Assembly: GCF_021155775.2 (NCBI RefSeq)
Contig: NC_060234.1
Span: forward strand, 13,257,871-13,321,870
Direction of reading: 5' to 3'
Source: Neodiprion pinetum
Taxonomy: Eukaryota > Arthropoda > Insecta > Hymenoptera > Diprionidae
DNA length: 64,000 bases
Numbering within the stretch: position 1 is the stretch's first letter; every line of letters begins with the position of its first letter. The notes beneath the pieces were generated by a model. The model was not told the DNA's origin and made no database searches. It saw nothing but the letters and a program-made list of their open reading frames with translations. Positions 12,961 through 23,973 of this stretch are shown piece by piece. The position numbers were made by a program, and so were the translations under genes.

Positions 12961-13286
12961 GGTTTATGTAAACCCCGTTTAGAGACGTATTGTGGAACGC
13001 ACAGTTGAATTTAATTTCTGGATAACTTTAACCCACGAAGTAAGAGGGAAGGAGACCCACTGATATATGTGTATATATATATATATCAGTGAGGAGCCGA
13101 ACTCTGCCGAGGCCGCATCCCAAAAGTGGGATCGATTTTCCAGCGATAAGTGAGCAGTTCGCTGCGAAGAATAACAGAGTTGACGAGTCACGCATGCGCA
13201 GTACGACTTAGCTGCGTCCTTGTCTTTCGCGTAAAGTGCGAGTGAGATAGTTTTGTTATGACAGTGAGGTTAGTTTTTACGGTAAG

Positions 13287-13372
13287 ATGTCAGCGTGTCG
13301 TGCACCGCAGTGCAAAACCAAATATAAAGAAAAAATAACAATCACACGTTGTTTAAAGCTCCCTCGGTACGT
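13287..13372 (+). other. Possible THAP-type first exon (weak)
   Basis: ATG at 13287 opens MSACRAPQCKTKYKEK and runs to a GT donor (CCTCG|GTACGTG). The C-x4-C spacing after the start resembles the beginning of a THAP zinc finger. No second exon was found, and the segment lies outside the P element, so it may be a relic of another THAP gene or chance. Confidence 0.25.
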
Positions 13373-16300
13373 GACGTGATCATAGAGTGATGGTAAAACA
13401 AAATTATACTTCTATTTATGTTTATTACCAGATTGTACAATACACCAGAAATAGCGACACAAGTCGACTTGAGTCAGTAAATGGAAAGCACCCATTAGAG
13501 CCCTTTAGAGCGTAGGTATCACGGACGTAAGAAATATAGGGACGGAGGCTAAAGTCCCAATATCGGCGAGGGGACCGGCTTGCGCGGGGAGCCGGTCGGC
13601 CATATTGGTAGGCAAAGTTCAGGAGCTAAATTCAAACGGAGAAGCACCCGATTACTTAGAATTTTACACAATGTATCGAGACGGTCACTGAAATACTGAA
13701 TATACTTACGGATTATACACACCAATATTCATGTATAGATGATGAGGTATTCGAAAACGTAAATTGGCAATTGAGGGGGTTAGTGTAAAGAGAATCAGTG
13801 ACACAATAAAAAAACAAAATTCGAAATACCACTTTTCTGCGCTTTTCAACCGTTGTAACGTAAGAAAAAGTATTTCTCCCAAAACCACTTTTTTCTGCCA
13901 TATCTTTTTTACACCAAGTCATTATTTCAAATTGCATTGTATTTTATTGATACAAGTTTATTCACATGTGTGAAAAATTTTTTGAGTCCACTGACTACTG
14001 GCCTTTGAACAAAGTTAATTTGTTGAATTTTTGTCTTTCGCTTGTAGAATTATCAACAACTAGTTTGCCAATGTAAAATAATCTTACTTTAATATACTTT
14101 GACAGTATCGCTCTTGCTAAATGTATGTCATGATTTTCCAAAAAGTTTTGGTCGTATACATGTTGCCGAAAATTCTCAAATATTACATCAAAATCTGTGA
14201 ATTTCCAAAGTGCACGGCTAACAAGATACAGCTCAGTGAATTTGTTTGTCATAAACCTACCACCACTTTCTTTTAGGGCGCATCTTACAATATTTTCCGC
14301 TTCCTTATAAATCCAAATAACATCTTTCGATGGAAACTGCAGGCCACCGCGAGTTTTAATTTTAATTAGGGTTGATTCTACGTAGTTTTCATCTCCAAAC
14401 AAAGCATCGATACATATCTCATACAGCAGTTTTTTTCAAACTTCTAATGACAAAACCTGCTATGTAAGCTATGACTCTCAGTGAAAACTGTGTCAGAGAG
14501 CGAATGTCTGGTATATAAGAATGATCTTCAATAGTATTTAAGATGTCATTTGAATCTGATAAGCGCGGGATTTCTCGATCACACGTTCTGGTAAATGGGG
14601 TAGACATGTTAAGAACATGCTCTGAAAGTTTAGCAGAAGACACGTGTAAAATAGTTATTTGCTCAAGAGGTATGCAATTTCCAGAATCTGTGTCCCTAAC
14701 GTCAGAATGAATTAATAATTTTTTAAGTGCTGATTTGAACTGACGAGTAGTTGGATTATTATTGTGTCCACCCTGCAAGCGAATACATCCAAAGAATAGT
14801 TCTATGTGGTCTTGACTTATTTTATAGGTCGGAATATATGCGAGTAATTTCGACATCTGATACAAGTCCTGATACAATCCCTGCAGGCTGTAAATGCATA
14901 TTAGAAAGCCAAGAAATCCTGTTTTTCGTGACTAGTCAACAACTCTTTTACCATCGCATAGTTTTAGATTTAATATGTAGACCTTACACTCCTCCATTTT
15001 TTGTAACACTTGCTGCCAGTTGTTTGCATTGATTGGTTTTTTTAAATTTACCTGACGCATATTTTTTGAATTAAAAATATCAAATAGGTCGTTAAAAATT
15101 GACAAAAATGTTTCAGTTGCCAAACTATTTTGAAATTTCGGTAGCTGTAAGTCTTCTCTACAAACCTTGAGATTGGGCGACAGATATACTGCATAGTTTT
15201 GTAGCGAATCGAACTTTCATTTCGTTCTTGTGGAAGAGTACGTGAGTTGAACGAAGCTTGTTCGCCAAATGCATCCCTTCGTTCGTTTGCAATTTATGCA
15301 GTTCTTCGATCATTCTCCATTTTATTCTCTGATCATTACCATCTAATAAAATTTGTACTTCCCCGAAAATATTTCTTACTAATTTTATCATATGGCAAGG
15401 ATCAGGGAATACAAATATTTTTTCACGAGTAATCGGATGTTCGAAATGAGTCTGTAAAAAATTTGGATTCAGATTGCAGTTAAGCTTTTTCGTGACAGAT
15501 AAATTTGCTGGTGGACCATCAAATGTTAATGCAGCTACCTGGACACCAGCGTTGTGTAATAAAGATATACCTTGGAGTATAAGGTTGCATTTCTAGTCAG
15601 CACTCAAACCATTTATAAGAAAATATGCAATTGATATTTTCCATGAAGAGTTCATGCAGACAAATAGGAAGACTAATGCATCTTTTGCAACTGTACTATG
15701 GTCATTTACAATATTGACACTGTATTTCTTGACATCGTATTCTACGTGCTGCCTAATGGACATTTCGTCAAATACCAAAGTGCCGACCAACTGATAATTA
15801 ATGACTTTCACACACTCTGCAATACATGCGAAAGCTTTGTCAATAAAATCCGGATTGCAGTTGATTGAGCGATACCAACTACTAATGGTTTTTGACGTAC
15901 ATAATTGTATGCTCGGGGGGAGTAATATTGTAAAGTTACAGCAAAAGTTCTAAGTTCTGGTGAATATCAGGGTTCGTACGCTTTTTGGAATCTGAAATTC
16001 CCTGACTTTTCCAGGTATTCCAGCCTGAAAATACAATTTTTCCAGTAACCTTTCACGAAATATGCCGCTGATTAATGACAATTTTTTTACACAATAATAC
16101 TCAATATTACCTAGTAAATATATTTCTGTCTGACCATCTATTTACAAACGACAAACTGCGATTTTCTGTAAGCGAAAAGATGAAAGAAGGTTGAATTAAT
16201 ATATTTGTTCAAAATAATATTACAACTTTACAGCTCTATTTGTTTCGCAAGAAATAATAAAAAAACTGAAATAGGTAACGATCTTACATTCAAATGTTTG

Positions 16301-18035
16301 ACTAGTAACTGCAGGTACTTCATGAATTAAAAGACTAGCATAAAATATTTCGATATCACAGAATTAAAGAAATACAACTTATGAGAAATTAAAATAGACG
16401 CAACACAATAAATTAAATTTTAGAAATGGCACGGATTTGGTCATCCAAAATCTCGGCTTCTTTGTGTGCATCTGCCATTACTTTTCGTTTCTTTGATTGT
16501 AATTCTTTTACTACCTGGTGCGCTCTCTTTCTCTCGTTCTCTTGACGTTTTTTTTCTGTTGCCTCTTTTTTCTGATTCTCAAGATCTTCATGATATCTAG
16601 CACGAGAATTTCTCGCATAGTGGATCTGGTGCTGAGTGATAGATACTTTGTCAACTCCTCCTGCACTTCGAATAGCTTCCCATATAAGTCTCTGGGCAAC
16701 TAACGATTTTTCCGATTGATTCTCAACCAGACACTCACGTTCACTGAAAATCCTCTTTCGACAGACGCGTTTCCGTGTGACATGACAAAGAGCTATTTGA
16801 CGAATGACATAAACTCTGAGGAAAGATTGTTGCTTACAGCCATGTTTTTCCAAAAATGGTCCAACCGCTCGTCTTTTGTGAACTCCTTTAGCTGTTCGAT
16901 TACTGCTGGCTTTGCGCTTAACGCTTTAAATTCTCGTTCGAATCTATCTGCTGAGATGCCACTGATCCACTTATGAGAAACAAACTCAGTCAAGGCGGTC
17001 GAAAGTCGTTTTGAGGCGATGTTTCGAGATTCTAGGATCACAGAAAGAAAGAGCTTTCGTCAGACGATACGTGATAGGGGATCTGTCTTGCAGTTTTCGG
17101 CAAAACATTTGTAGAGACTGTAGGCAATCTTGCCTGAAAAGAAGTACCTCTTTTGTATTAAAACCGTCCATTGCCCGAAACGCTGAACGAGTGTCATGTC
17201 CGATGTTGATATTTTTTGCTTCTTTTAGATTTTCCACTTTTGAAACTTCCACATCATACACTGATGTGGACTGTTCTGATACTTCTTTAACAAATCGGCC
17301 CATGATTGAAATAATTATTTCATTCAGATCAGTGTAAAGATATGGCACCATCGGTTGTTCAGTTTGATAGGCAGTCAAAAATGGCTCTACTTCAGTAGCA
17401 ATAGTTTGAAAAAATGCGAGCTTAGCCCTCATAAACTTGTCCTTCATGACCTTTTTCATCAACTCGTAACAATCGGATTTTGGTTCTTTCTTCTCGTTTT
17501 GAACTTCAGAAATGTATTTCTCTAAATTCTGTAATATCAAGCCGGCTCGTTTAGCAACAGCACCATTTTGCAGCCACCTTACTGCGCAAAATTTCATAGG
17601 AAATTGCCGGGACCCGGAGAATCGAATGTAATCCGCTCTGCGAGCGGGTACATGTGCAAAAAAATTGTAAATAACGCGTAGTAATTGTACGATGTTCCAA
17701 CCCGTTGCTTTCATGGCAGCTTTAAACGCATTATGTAGATTATGAAGCCCACAGCTTCCAATGTCTAAAAGAACTGAAATATCAGGACCATCATTTAGTT
17801 CGCTCTTTAGGTCACGTAGAAACTTGAGGTTTACGTTAGGCCCATCCATAGATACCTGAAGAAGATTCTTCATATTCAGTGAGGACAATTCCGTTTTAAA
17901 AGTAGTCAAGAGATCGGCCGACGTAGTATGACCTAGAAAAGCAGATCCAAAATATCTACTAACAGTCTCGTCTTTGGTTTTGCTCCAGTACCGTAAAACG
18001 AAATCCATCTGTTCTAATTAGCATACTTCGTTTAA

Positions 18036-19335
18036 GGGAGCTTTCCAGTGTGAAATTTTCAAAAAATCGATTTTTTTTTTTTGCTTTATCGAATAGTATA
18101 CACTCTACCGAATATTCCCTGAAATTTTCATGCCGAAATTCAGATTATTTTGGTTACTGTACAGCATTTTTTGGAAGAAGGCAACGGAGCGCTACAGCTG
18201 ACGCGTCGGCCGTCTGCCCGTGCGACCGTTATTTCTATTGTCTCGTTCCTACCTGCACGTACATGAACTTGGCTCACCAATTGTCGAAAATGTGAATTCG
18301 GACTATTGCATAATTTGCCGTTAATTAGCCGTAAATTAGTCGCGCGACTTATTTTTTGGTTGCACTCAATTTTCAAAAAAAAAGCGGATGGCGTGCTAAA
18401 TTCTTGAAAATCAATCAATCACTGTGTGTGGCAACTAGCCCCAAAGCACGTATTCTGCGGCAAGCAGATAGTAGAAATCGCTACGCAGTGTGCTGTGTGC
18501 ACCTTCAATGAAGGTTACGACCCAATTTTAAAAATTTTGGAGACGATGGGATGCACGATAGGGCCGAGCGTCGCAGATTTCGCCGCTAAGTACAAGAATG
18601 CGCGCATCACCCAAGCAAACCGCCGGACGTCCCTGGATAGCAAAGAGGCGAGGACAGCTCGTCGGACTGAACAATCCATTGAGCACGATCTTTTCGAAGA
18701 AGCAGAAGGGATATTGTATGGACCTGGCATCGCTGATTGACCGTAAGTAAACGATTTACCTAAAATTTCCTCACTTGAAACTTTGAACGCGTTTTTCTCG
18801 AAACAGCATTTTTCAAAACGGTGTCCAACTTGGAGGGCAGAGTTTTAAAGCTATCGAGTTGAATTTTTTACACAATATTCTTAACGTCATTGTTTATCGT
18901 ACTATGGAAGCTTTTTTTTTTTTTTTTGACATCTTCCTATTTTTTTGTAAAAAAAACTGCAAAAAAAAATGCTAAAATCGATACTTTTTGTTCAAACCGG
19001 CGCCATTTTTGCAAAAAAAAAAAAAAAGAAAAAAGCCTCCATAGCACGAAAGCCAATTATAAAGCGATCAATAATCTTTTTGTGTTTTTTGTTTCAGATC
19101 AAAATTGTGACCCCCAACGTGGACACCACATCCAAGTGCATTTTTTGCAACAATTGTTTCATCATTTTTATAGATATTAATTAATAAATGAATCGATCTT
19201 CAAAAAATTGTTTTGTATTCTTCAATATCCAATTAATATACAAAAAAAAAACCAGACCGATTAGATTATTTTTTCTTTAAAAAAAAAAATCGCGAAAAAC
19301 AGCGATTTTTCGGGCTGTCACACTGGAAAGCTCCC
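18036..19335 (+). mobile_element. TTAA-duplicating transposon remnant (Kolobok/piggyBac-type target) inside the hAT gene
   Basis: Both ends read GGGAGCTTTCCAGTGTGA (18 bp identical) and are flanked by TTAA at 18032-18035 and 19336-19339. Joining the flanks across one TTAA reconstitutes the hAT codons DESLNEVC, so the boundaries are firm. The 1.3-kb body holds only a transposase C-terminal fragment (18426-18740) and A/T-rich runs, so it is an internally deleted derivative. TTAA duplication plus 5'-GGG ends suits Kolobok. piggyBac is the alternative. Confidence 0.8.
18420..18740 (+). pseudogene. C-terminal fragment of a Mutator-like (PF20700-type) transposase
   Basis: The 104-codon open frame reads LAPKHVFCGKQIVEIATQCA, CTFNEGYDPILKILETMGCT, SKEARTARRTEQ and ends GILYGPGIAD. 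I recognise this as the C-terminus of the large transposase family annotated as Mutator-like. The related gene at 50.5-50.8 kb shares the layout (KNDGNTSILNIQKKLNLPNG, then RKRELWRKNNEKSEGIIYES). The catalytic part is absent, having been lost by internal deletion of the host TTAA element. Finding it in a TTAA element suggests this transposase family moves elements with TTAA targets, which is an inference. Confidence 0.6.
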
Positions 19336-19796
19336 TTAAGCTTTCGTCAAACGATACGACAAAGCACTTGTTTTGCGGTATATCATTTAGTAACTCATTT
19401 TTAAAGAACGGGGCAAGGCCTTGCAAAATTGTATAACCCATTTTGTTGGGGCCCAGTGTCATTGCTTTAGCTGTCCCATTTTCATCAAACATTAGTTTGA
19501 AAATTTCTGTGCATTTCCCTGCAGCAGCAAGGGATAGGTGGCAGAATACAGTCTGAAGACACCAGATTATCTCTGCTCGCATAACTTTCTCTTTTTCAAT
19601 GAAACGATTCATTCCTCGCTGCTTTGGTAGTATGTGCAAGAGGGACGTTGATTCTAGTTGTGTTGACGTGCTTGGTTGTGAAATCGTTCCTGTCTTCTCA
19701 GTTTCTTGTACTTCGGCTATTTTTTCAACATTTGCAATCAAACTTCCATCTGAAATGAAACACCATTCATGAGATGCAACGTTTGGGTTCCACAAT

Positions 19797-20887
19797 CGAG
19801 CACGCCGATCATAACAGGGCGTCTCGCGCAAAATTCGATAAAACTATTGTCCACAGGCAAAAAGCGGGATGAAAAAAAAGGTGTCAAATAAAAAAATACC
19901 ATCAACTAAAACTGGCAAACGGCGACATGTTTTGCCGATATCATTTATAAATTTTCACCGCTCCCAAATTCGACGTTTTCAAAACTCAACTCGCTGATTC
20001 TAGCTCAATAACTGGTGAGTTGATTTGAAATTTTTACAGTATGTTCAGAATACATACATTACACCTCCAACGTCGATAAAACACATAAAAATTGCTTTCA
20101 GACAGGTGGGAAAATTAATATTTAATGTAAATAAAATCAAAAAACTAATGATGAGAAAAATGGTGCGTGAGTACGATTAACGATATAAATATTCTAAATA
20201 ATGAAATAGCAATAAATCTTGCAATGTAACATTGCAGTGTTAGAAAAATCTGCGAAAAACGCATAATGTTCCGTTACCGCACGTAGCGCCCAAACGCTGA
20301 ACGAGCTGCTCGCGCCGAGCGTTGTTTAGAAAATCATCCATAGTTACAATATTTATGACCCGATTACACTGAAATTTTTAGAAAGTTTTTTTTTTTAAAA
20401 ATGGGAAACGTCATGGGAAAACGGCTCGCTGGAAGTTTTCTCAAAGGTGAAGTTCTTCGCATACTGTTTTCCGCCAATAAGTGTCCGAAATCCGTTTACC
20501 GATACCCCGCCACTTGTTATTGAATATAAGTAAACAAATGCAATTTTTATGTGTTTTATCGACTTTGGAGGTGTAACGTATGTATTCTGAACATGCGGTA
20601 AAAATTTCAAATCATTTCACTAATCATTGAGCTAGAATCGGTGAGCTGAGTTTTGATAACATCGAATTTGGTCGCGGTGAAAAATGCAATTTTTATTAAT
20701 TATTACTTCAACTAATAATCGGATTTATAATTTATATCAGCAATAAATGTTGACTTTTGCCAGGTTTAGTTATTAGCATCTTTTATTTTTTTTTATTTGA
20801 CACCTATTTTTTCATTCCGCTTTCTGCCTGTGCACAATACTTTTACCGAATTTCGCGCGGCGACGCCCTTTTGTGATCGGCGTGCGC
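19797..20887. repeat. MITE of about 1.1 kb with long terminal inverted repeats, in the hAT intron
   Basis: The left flank region GCACGCCGATCATAACAGGG and onward (TATTGTCCACAGGCAAAAAG) recurs inverted on the right (GCACGCCGATCACAAAAGGG, then TATTGTGCACAGGCAGAAAG). Similarity continues inward for about 200 bp, including GGTGTCAAATAAAA and the block around CGATAAAACACATAAAAATT. No ORF. The exact outer ends and target duplication were not resolved. It lies between exon 1 and exon 2 of the hAT transposase. Confidence 0.65.
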
Positions 20888-23800
20888 AATTTTTAACCGT
20901 GGCTGGAGACGCTGAGCAATTTGGATTTCGCTGAAGGCTGGAAGAATCTCACAGATAGTCGACCGAAAAAAAATTTCGAACGTTGAGCAGCCTACTCACC
21001 AAGTCTAAGTGTAGTAGATTTTGGGACGTCTACTGTTTTCGGTGATAGAAATACTCCGATTCCAAAAGTATTATTTTGACTCCTCGCAGCGTGTTCGTGT
21101 TTACGTCCTTTCATGTGACTAGTTAAAGCCTGTCGGCCCACGTTGCTCAGCAGCACGGTTTTCTTACACATGATGCAATAAAATGCAAACTTATCATTTT
21201 TGCATTCTTTCAGCCATGGCGAAAAATGATCTTCGTTAAGCCATTGAATATTGAACGTGGATCTCCTTGATTTAGAGAAAGGCATTGATCTAAGAAAAAA
21301 GGATAGCATACGTAAAATTTTATGACTTCGATCAAGACCGCACTGCATTGACCTCCATTGAAATGTTATTTTAGAATACCTATGACATACAAAGTTTATT
21401 CCTCATTAGTCATTCCAATGCAGAACTCATACAATGTAATCTCATAAAATATTTTACTACAGTTATTTGGCCATACAATGATCACAAGTGATATGACAAT
21501 CAATTTCCAAAAATAACATTATAAAATCACATCGACTGCATTTCACATGAATTCGTACTCTAAAATTTAAAGCGTGGACTAGGCTTGGTAAGTTAGCAAT
21601 TTTTTCAATGCATAGTTTTCTTTAAAACCCTTCAACTGACTTTATAGTTTCTATATTAAATGTGTAAGGTTAATCTGCATGTTATTACGTCAATTACAAC
21701 TTTTTCACTTCCGAGAGATAAGTCATCGAAAAGCGCGGGTAAACAATGGTGATCATGCTTGACATGTTGAATAAAATACATGCACTTTATGTATATCGTA
21801 TAACCTATCGCGACATAATGATGATCTACTTACCTTATATTAATTTTCGTTTTTCTTTTTGATTCACCAATCTCCTTATACGTTGACGCGTTGGTGGCAA
21901 ATACTATTTTTACAATTTAAATATGTATGAGTTTTACAAATGCTACGCACACAGGCAAGCTAGACCGTGACGTATTCCGGTGACAAGTTTCTACTGGCAT
22001 GAGGCGTTAACGAGTGGCGCTGATCTGAGCGAGGCCGACGCTGCCCGAAGTTTTCATAGCGTTGCGACTTTACGCGCCAAACATATAAAATATATGAAGT
22101 GGTGCGACGAAACGGAATTTTATGGGCAATTTTTTCCCCTTAAGATCAATAGTATTTTGTATAGAAAAAGAGTTTATTTCTTTGACAGACATAAAATTCC
22201 AGTGTTATTTTCGAAATTCCCTGACTTTTCCCTGCTGTAAGAAATTCCCCGACTTTTTCCGGTTTTTCAGGTTTTCCCGGTGCGTACGAATCCTGAATAT
22301 TCCCGTGAAATCAGTTCACCATTTTTCGTGCGCACACACTTTTTCTCTGTACGTTTTCCCACAAACCGTTTCAAAAGATGTGCATTTGACGTACCAATAG
22401 TCCTTAGTAAATCAAGCTGCTCCTCGTCAAGCATCTGTTTTGCTTTTAATTCATTTAAAATCGAGTTAAGGATAGCTATTTTTTTTTCTTGCCGCTTATT
22501 TCGTTTTTTGAGTGTTTGTATCTGCCGTCGTGATATATCTTGTTGAGCTTTTAACGTTTTACACAGAAGTATTTTTCTAGGAGTATACTGTAGTTGGCCT
22601 CGGGAATCACTTAAGGCCTCGTTATTTTGTTGGTTTATCAGAAATGGTGACTTTGACAAATACGTATCATCTGTCATTTCTGCAAATTTAAAAACACAAT
22701 ATTAAATATCCTTCTCCAAATATTTCTATCATGTCGTAAAAATCATCTACTCACCTGATGAACTCTCTGATTTAACTTGTGTTCCCTGAACAGTTTGTTC
22801 ACACAATGCTGACTGAATACATTGACGCTTTTGTGGCTTACATTCGGTTGTTACATCACATTTATGAATGCGTTTTGGTGTATTCTCAAACAGTGTCTTT
22901 AGTAAGTCTGACTATAAGTAAATATTAAAGTAAAGTTATTTTCAGCTATAAATGTTTAATTTACTTGTGAACGAAAGTAAAAACTTACTCTGGTATTGGC
23001 ATCAGTTTTTCCGCATGTGAAATCGTCAAATATTTCCTCAGGTATTTCTTTATCTATTGTTTTTGACGTTGATGGATACACGTCTTGTTGGACTTGTGAT
23101 ACATGCTCATGTTCATGTTCACTCAAGTTTTCCGGTTTTCCGGTATTTGTCTGTAATAATATGCAGGTTTGTTCAAGATATGGAAAGCTACATTATACGT
23201 TCACAGTAGAAAAAGAAAATAAATACTTACAATGTTTATTGCTGGAATAGCGTCTCTTTTCAGCCTTGTACAGCTAAGGGAAGTACGGTCAATACTGTCC
23301 TCTGCAAAATGTACAGAGCAGAGGTATGCAATTGCAGGTAATGATGTTAATGGCAATTGTGTACATTCAACCCATTTTAGTCTCTGATTCTCAGCCTTCG
23401 GAAACCTAAATTGTATGCCAGATGAAAGTACGTTATCTTATAGATAGCACACATGGTAGTAAATGAAAACACGTCGCCGAAGAAATATAACCAAACTGTC
23501 AAACTGTTTCATTTGAGATTTAGATTTGGTTAGATTTTCTGTACTTTTTAAATTGTGACATTTGTTTTGTACAAATTGTAAAATATAGGAAACTGGTATA
23601 TGTATGGGGATGTGGCAAACAGTTCGTGGATTTACTTACAAATTATTTACAAAAATGTTACTTACCTGTGGAAAGTAATTTTCGATGTTTTTTCGGTTTC
23701 AATTTGGGATTTACTTTTCTTGTAAGTACGATTCAAGCACGCTGAGACTGCACAACAGGGCATTTTGAGTCCTCACCCTCACGTACCACTGATAGTTTGT

Positions 23801-23973
23801 TTCTTATTCCTTGCATAAACTTTTTTTTCAAAACGCGGGCAGCAATGAACGAAGCTAGGCAACGTAGGCAACGAAGTTTGCCTACCAAGATGGCGGTCCC
23901 CCCCACCGCTGATGTGGACACTCGCCGCGTCGTGACGCTTCGTCCCCACATTTCTTACGTCCGTAGTAGGTAT

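Larger units (their letters stand above)
6507..13040 (+). mobile_element. Decayed PIF/Harbinger DNA transposon with later insertions (right end approximate)
   Basis: The left end reads TTA|GGCCCAGTTCCACAACTTGA, the TWA target and GGGCC-type terminus expected of Harbinger elements. A subterminal block near 6580 (GCGTTCCACAATAC, then GTTTAAAC-like motifs) recurs inverted near 12970-13005 (GTATTGTGGAACGC), suggesting the right end lies about 13.0 kb. The exact right terminus and its TTA were not found. Between them lie the two proteins Harbinger elements normally carry, a DDE transposase (plus) and a Myb/SANT DNA-binding protein (minus, convergent). Two retroelements were added later, a gypsy 3' end (about 8395-9091) and an LTR with leader (10716-12960). 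Without these the element would be roughly 3.6-4 kb, a normal autonomous size. Confidence 0.6.
16413..21285 (-). pseudogene. hAT-family transposase, two exons, disrupted
   Basis: Exon 1 (21285-21000, after acceptor TTTTTCTTAG) begins MPFSKSRRSTFNIQWL and carries a BED/C2H2-like finger (CIMCKKTVLLSNVGRQALTS, then HMKGRKHEH). Exon 2 starts at 19749 with matching phase. Core motifs in order are CFVVSFDES (first Asp), LLQVSMDGPNVN (second Asp), DIGSCGLHNLHNAF (the hAT C-x2-H), MKFCAVRWLQN, EREFKALSAKPAVIE and SHGNASVERGFSVN, the C-terminal dimerisation signature. The C-terminus is a charged coiled coil. The TTAA element splits the codon after SFDES; its excision would restore the frame. Lesions: TAA at 18018-18020 and frameshifts near 17035 and 16770-16800. 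The intron holds a MITE. Confidence 0.8.
15968..22295 (-). mobile_element. hAT-like DNA transposon inserted in the P transposase gene, 5-bp duplication
   Basis: Terminal inverted repeats start CAGGGTTCGTACGC (15968) and, from the right on the minus strand, CAGGATTCGTACGC (22295). AATAT is duplicated at 15963-15967 and 22296-22300. Removing the element and one AATAT rejoins the P transposase reading frame exactly between codons for REYS and PEL. The element carries a hAT transposase gene (minus) and has itself received a TTAA element (18036-19335) and a MITE (about 19797-20887). Five bases differs from the 8 bp of classic hAT but is known for some hAT groups. A TCAGG end with a 3-bp duplication would fit equally well. 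Confidence 0.85.
13995..23763 (-). pseudogene. THAP-domain P-element transposase, interrupted by a hAT element
   Basis: Five 5' exons can be read with matching phases: 23763-23666, 23405-23231, 23150-22989, 22911-22755 and 22679 onwards. Exons 1-2 give a complete C2CH THAP domain (MPCCAVSACLNRTY, then ITFH, RFPKAENQ, and AIPAINI at the AVPTIF position). Exon 5 encodes a leucine-zipper-like coiled coil. It is cut at codons EYS by the hAT insertion and resumes at 15962 (SPELRTFAVTL). Further on are WYRSINCNPDFID, LVFDEMSIRQHVEYD, ALTFDGPPANL, FPDPCHMIKLVRNIFGE and SQDHIELFFGCIR, P/THAP9 transposase blocks. Lesions: a deletion/frameshift near 15900, TAG at 15593-15595, a frameshift near 15165, TAG at 14932-14934 and a frameshift in the 7-T run 14430-14436. 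The protein would use GTP as cofactor as in known P transposases. This copy is inactive. Confidence 0.85.
13521..23966 (-). mobile_element. P-element-like DNA transposon with 8-bp target duplication
   Basis: The ends are inverted. Left reads ACGGACGTAAGAAATATAGG at 13521 and right, on the minus strand, CTACGGACGTAAGAAATGTG from 23966. A second shared block (CATATTGGTAGGCAAAGTTC against CATCTTGGTAGGCAAACTTC) lies about 80 bp inside. TAGGTATC is duplicated directly outside (13513-13520 and 23967-23974). Eight bases is the P-element target size, and a THAP transposase gene fills the element on the minus strand. Removing the hAT insertion (15968-22295) leaves about 4.1 kb. Transposase lesions make this a non-autonomous, old copy. 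Confidence 0.85.
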
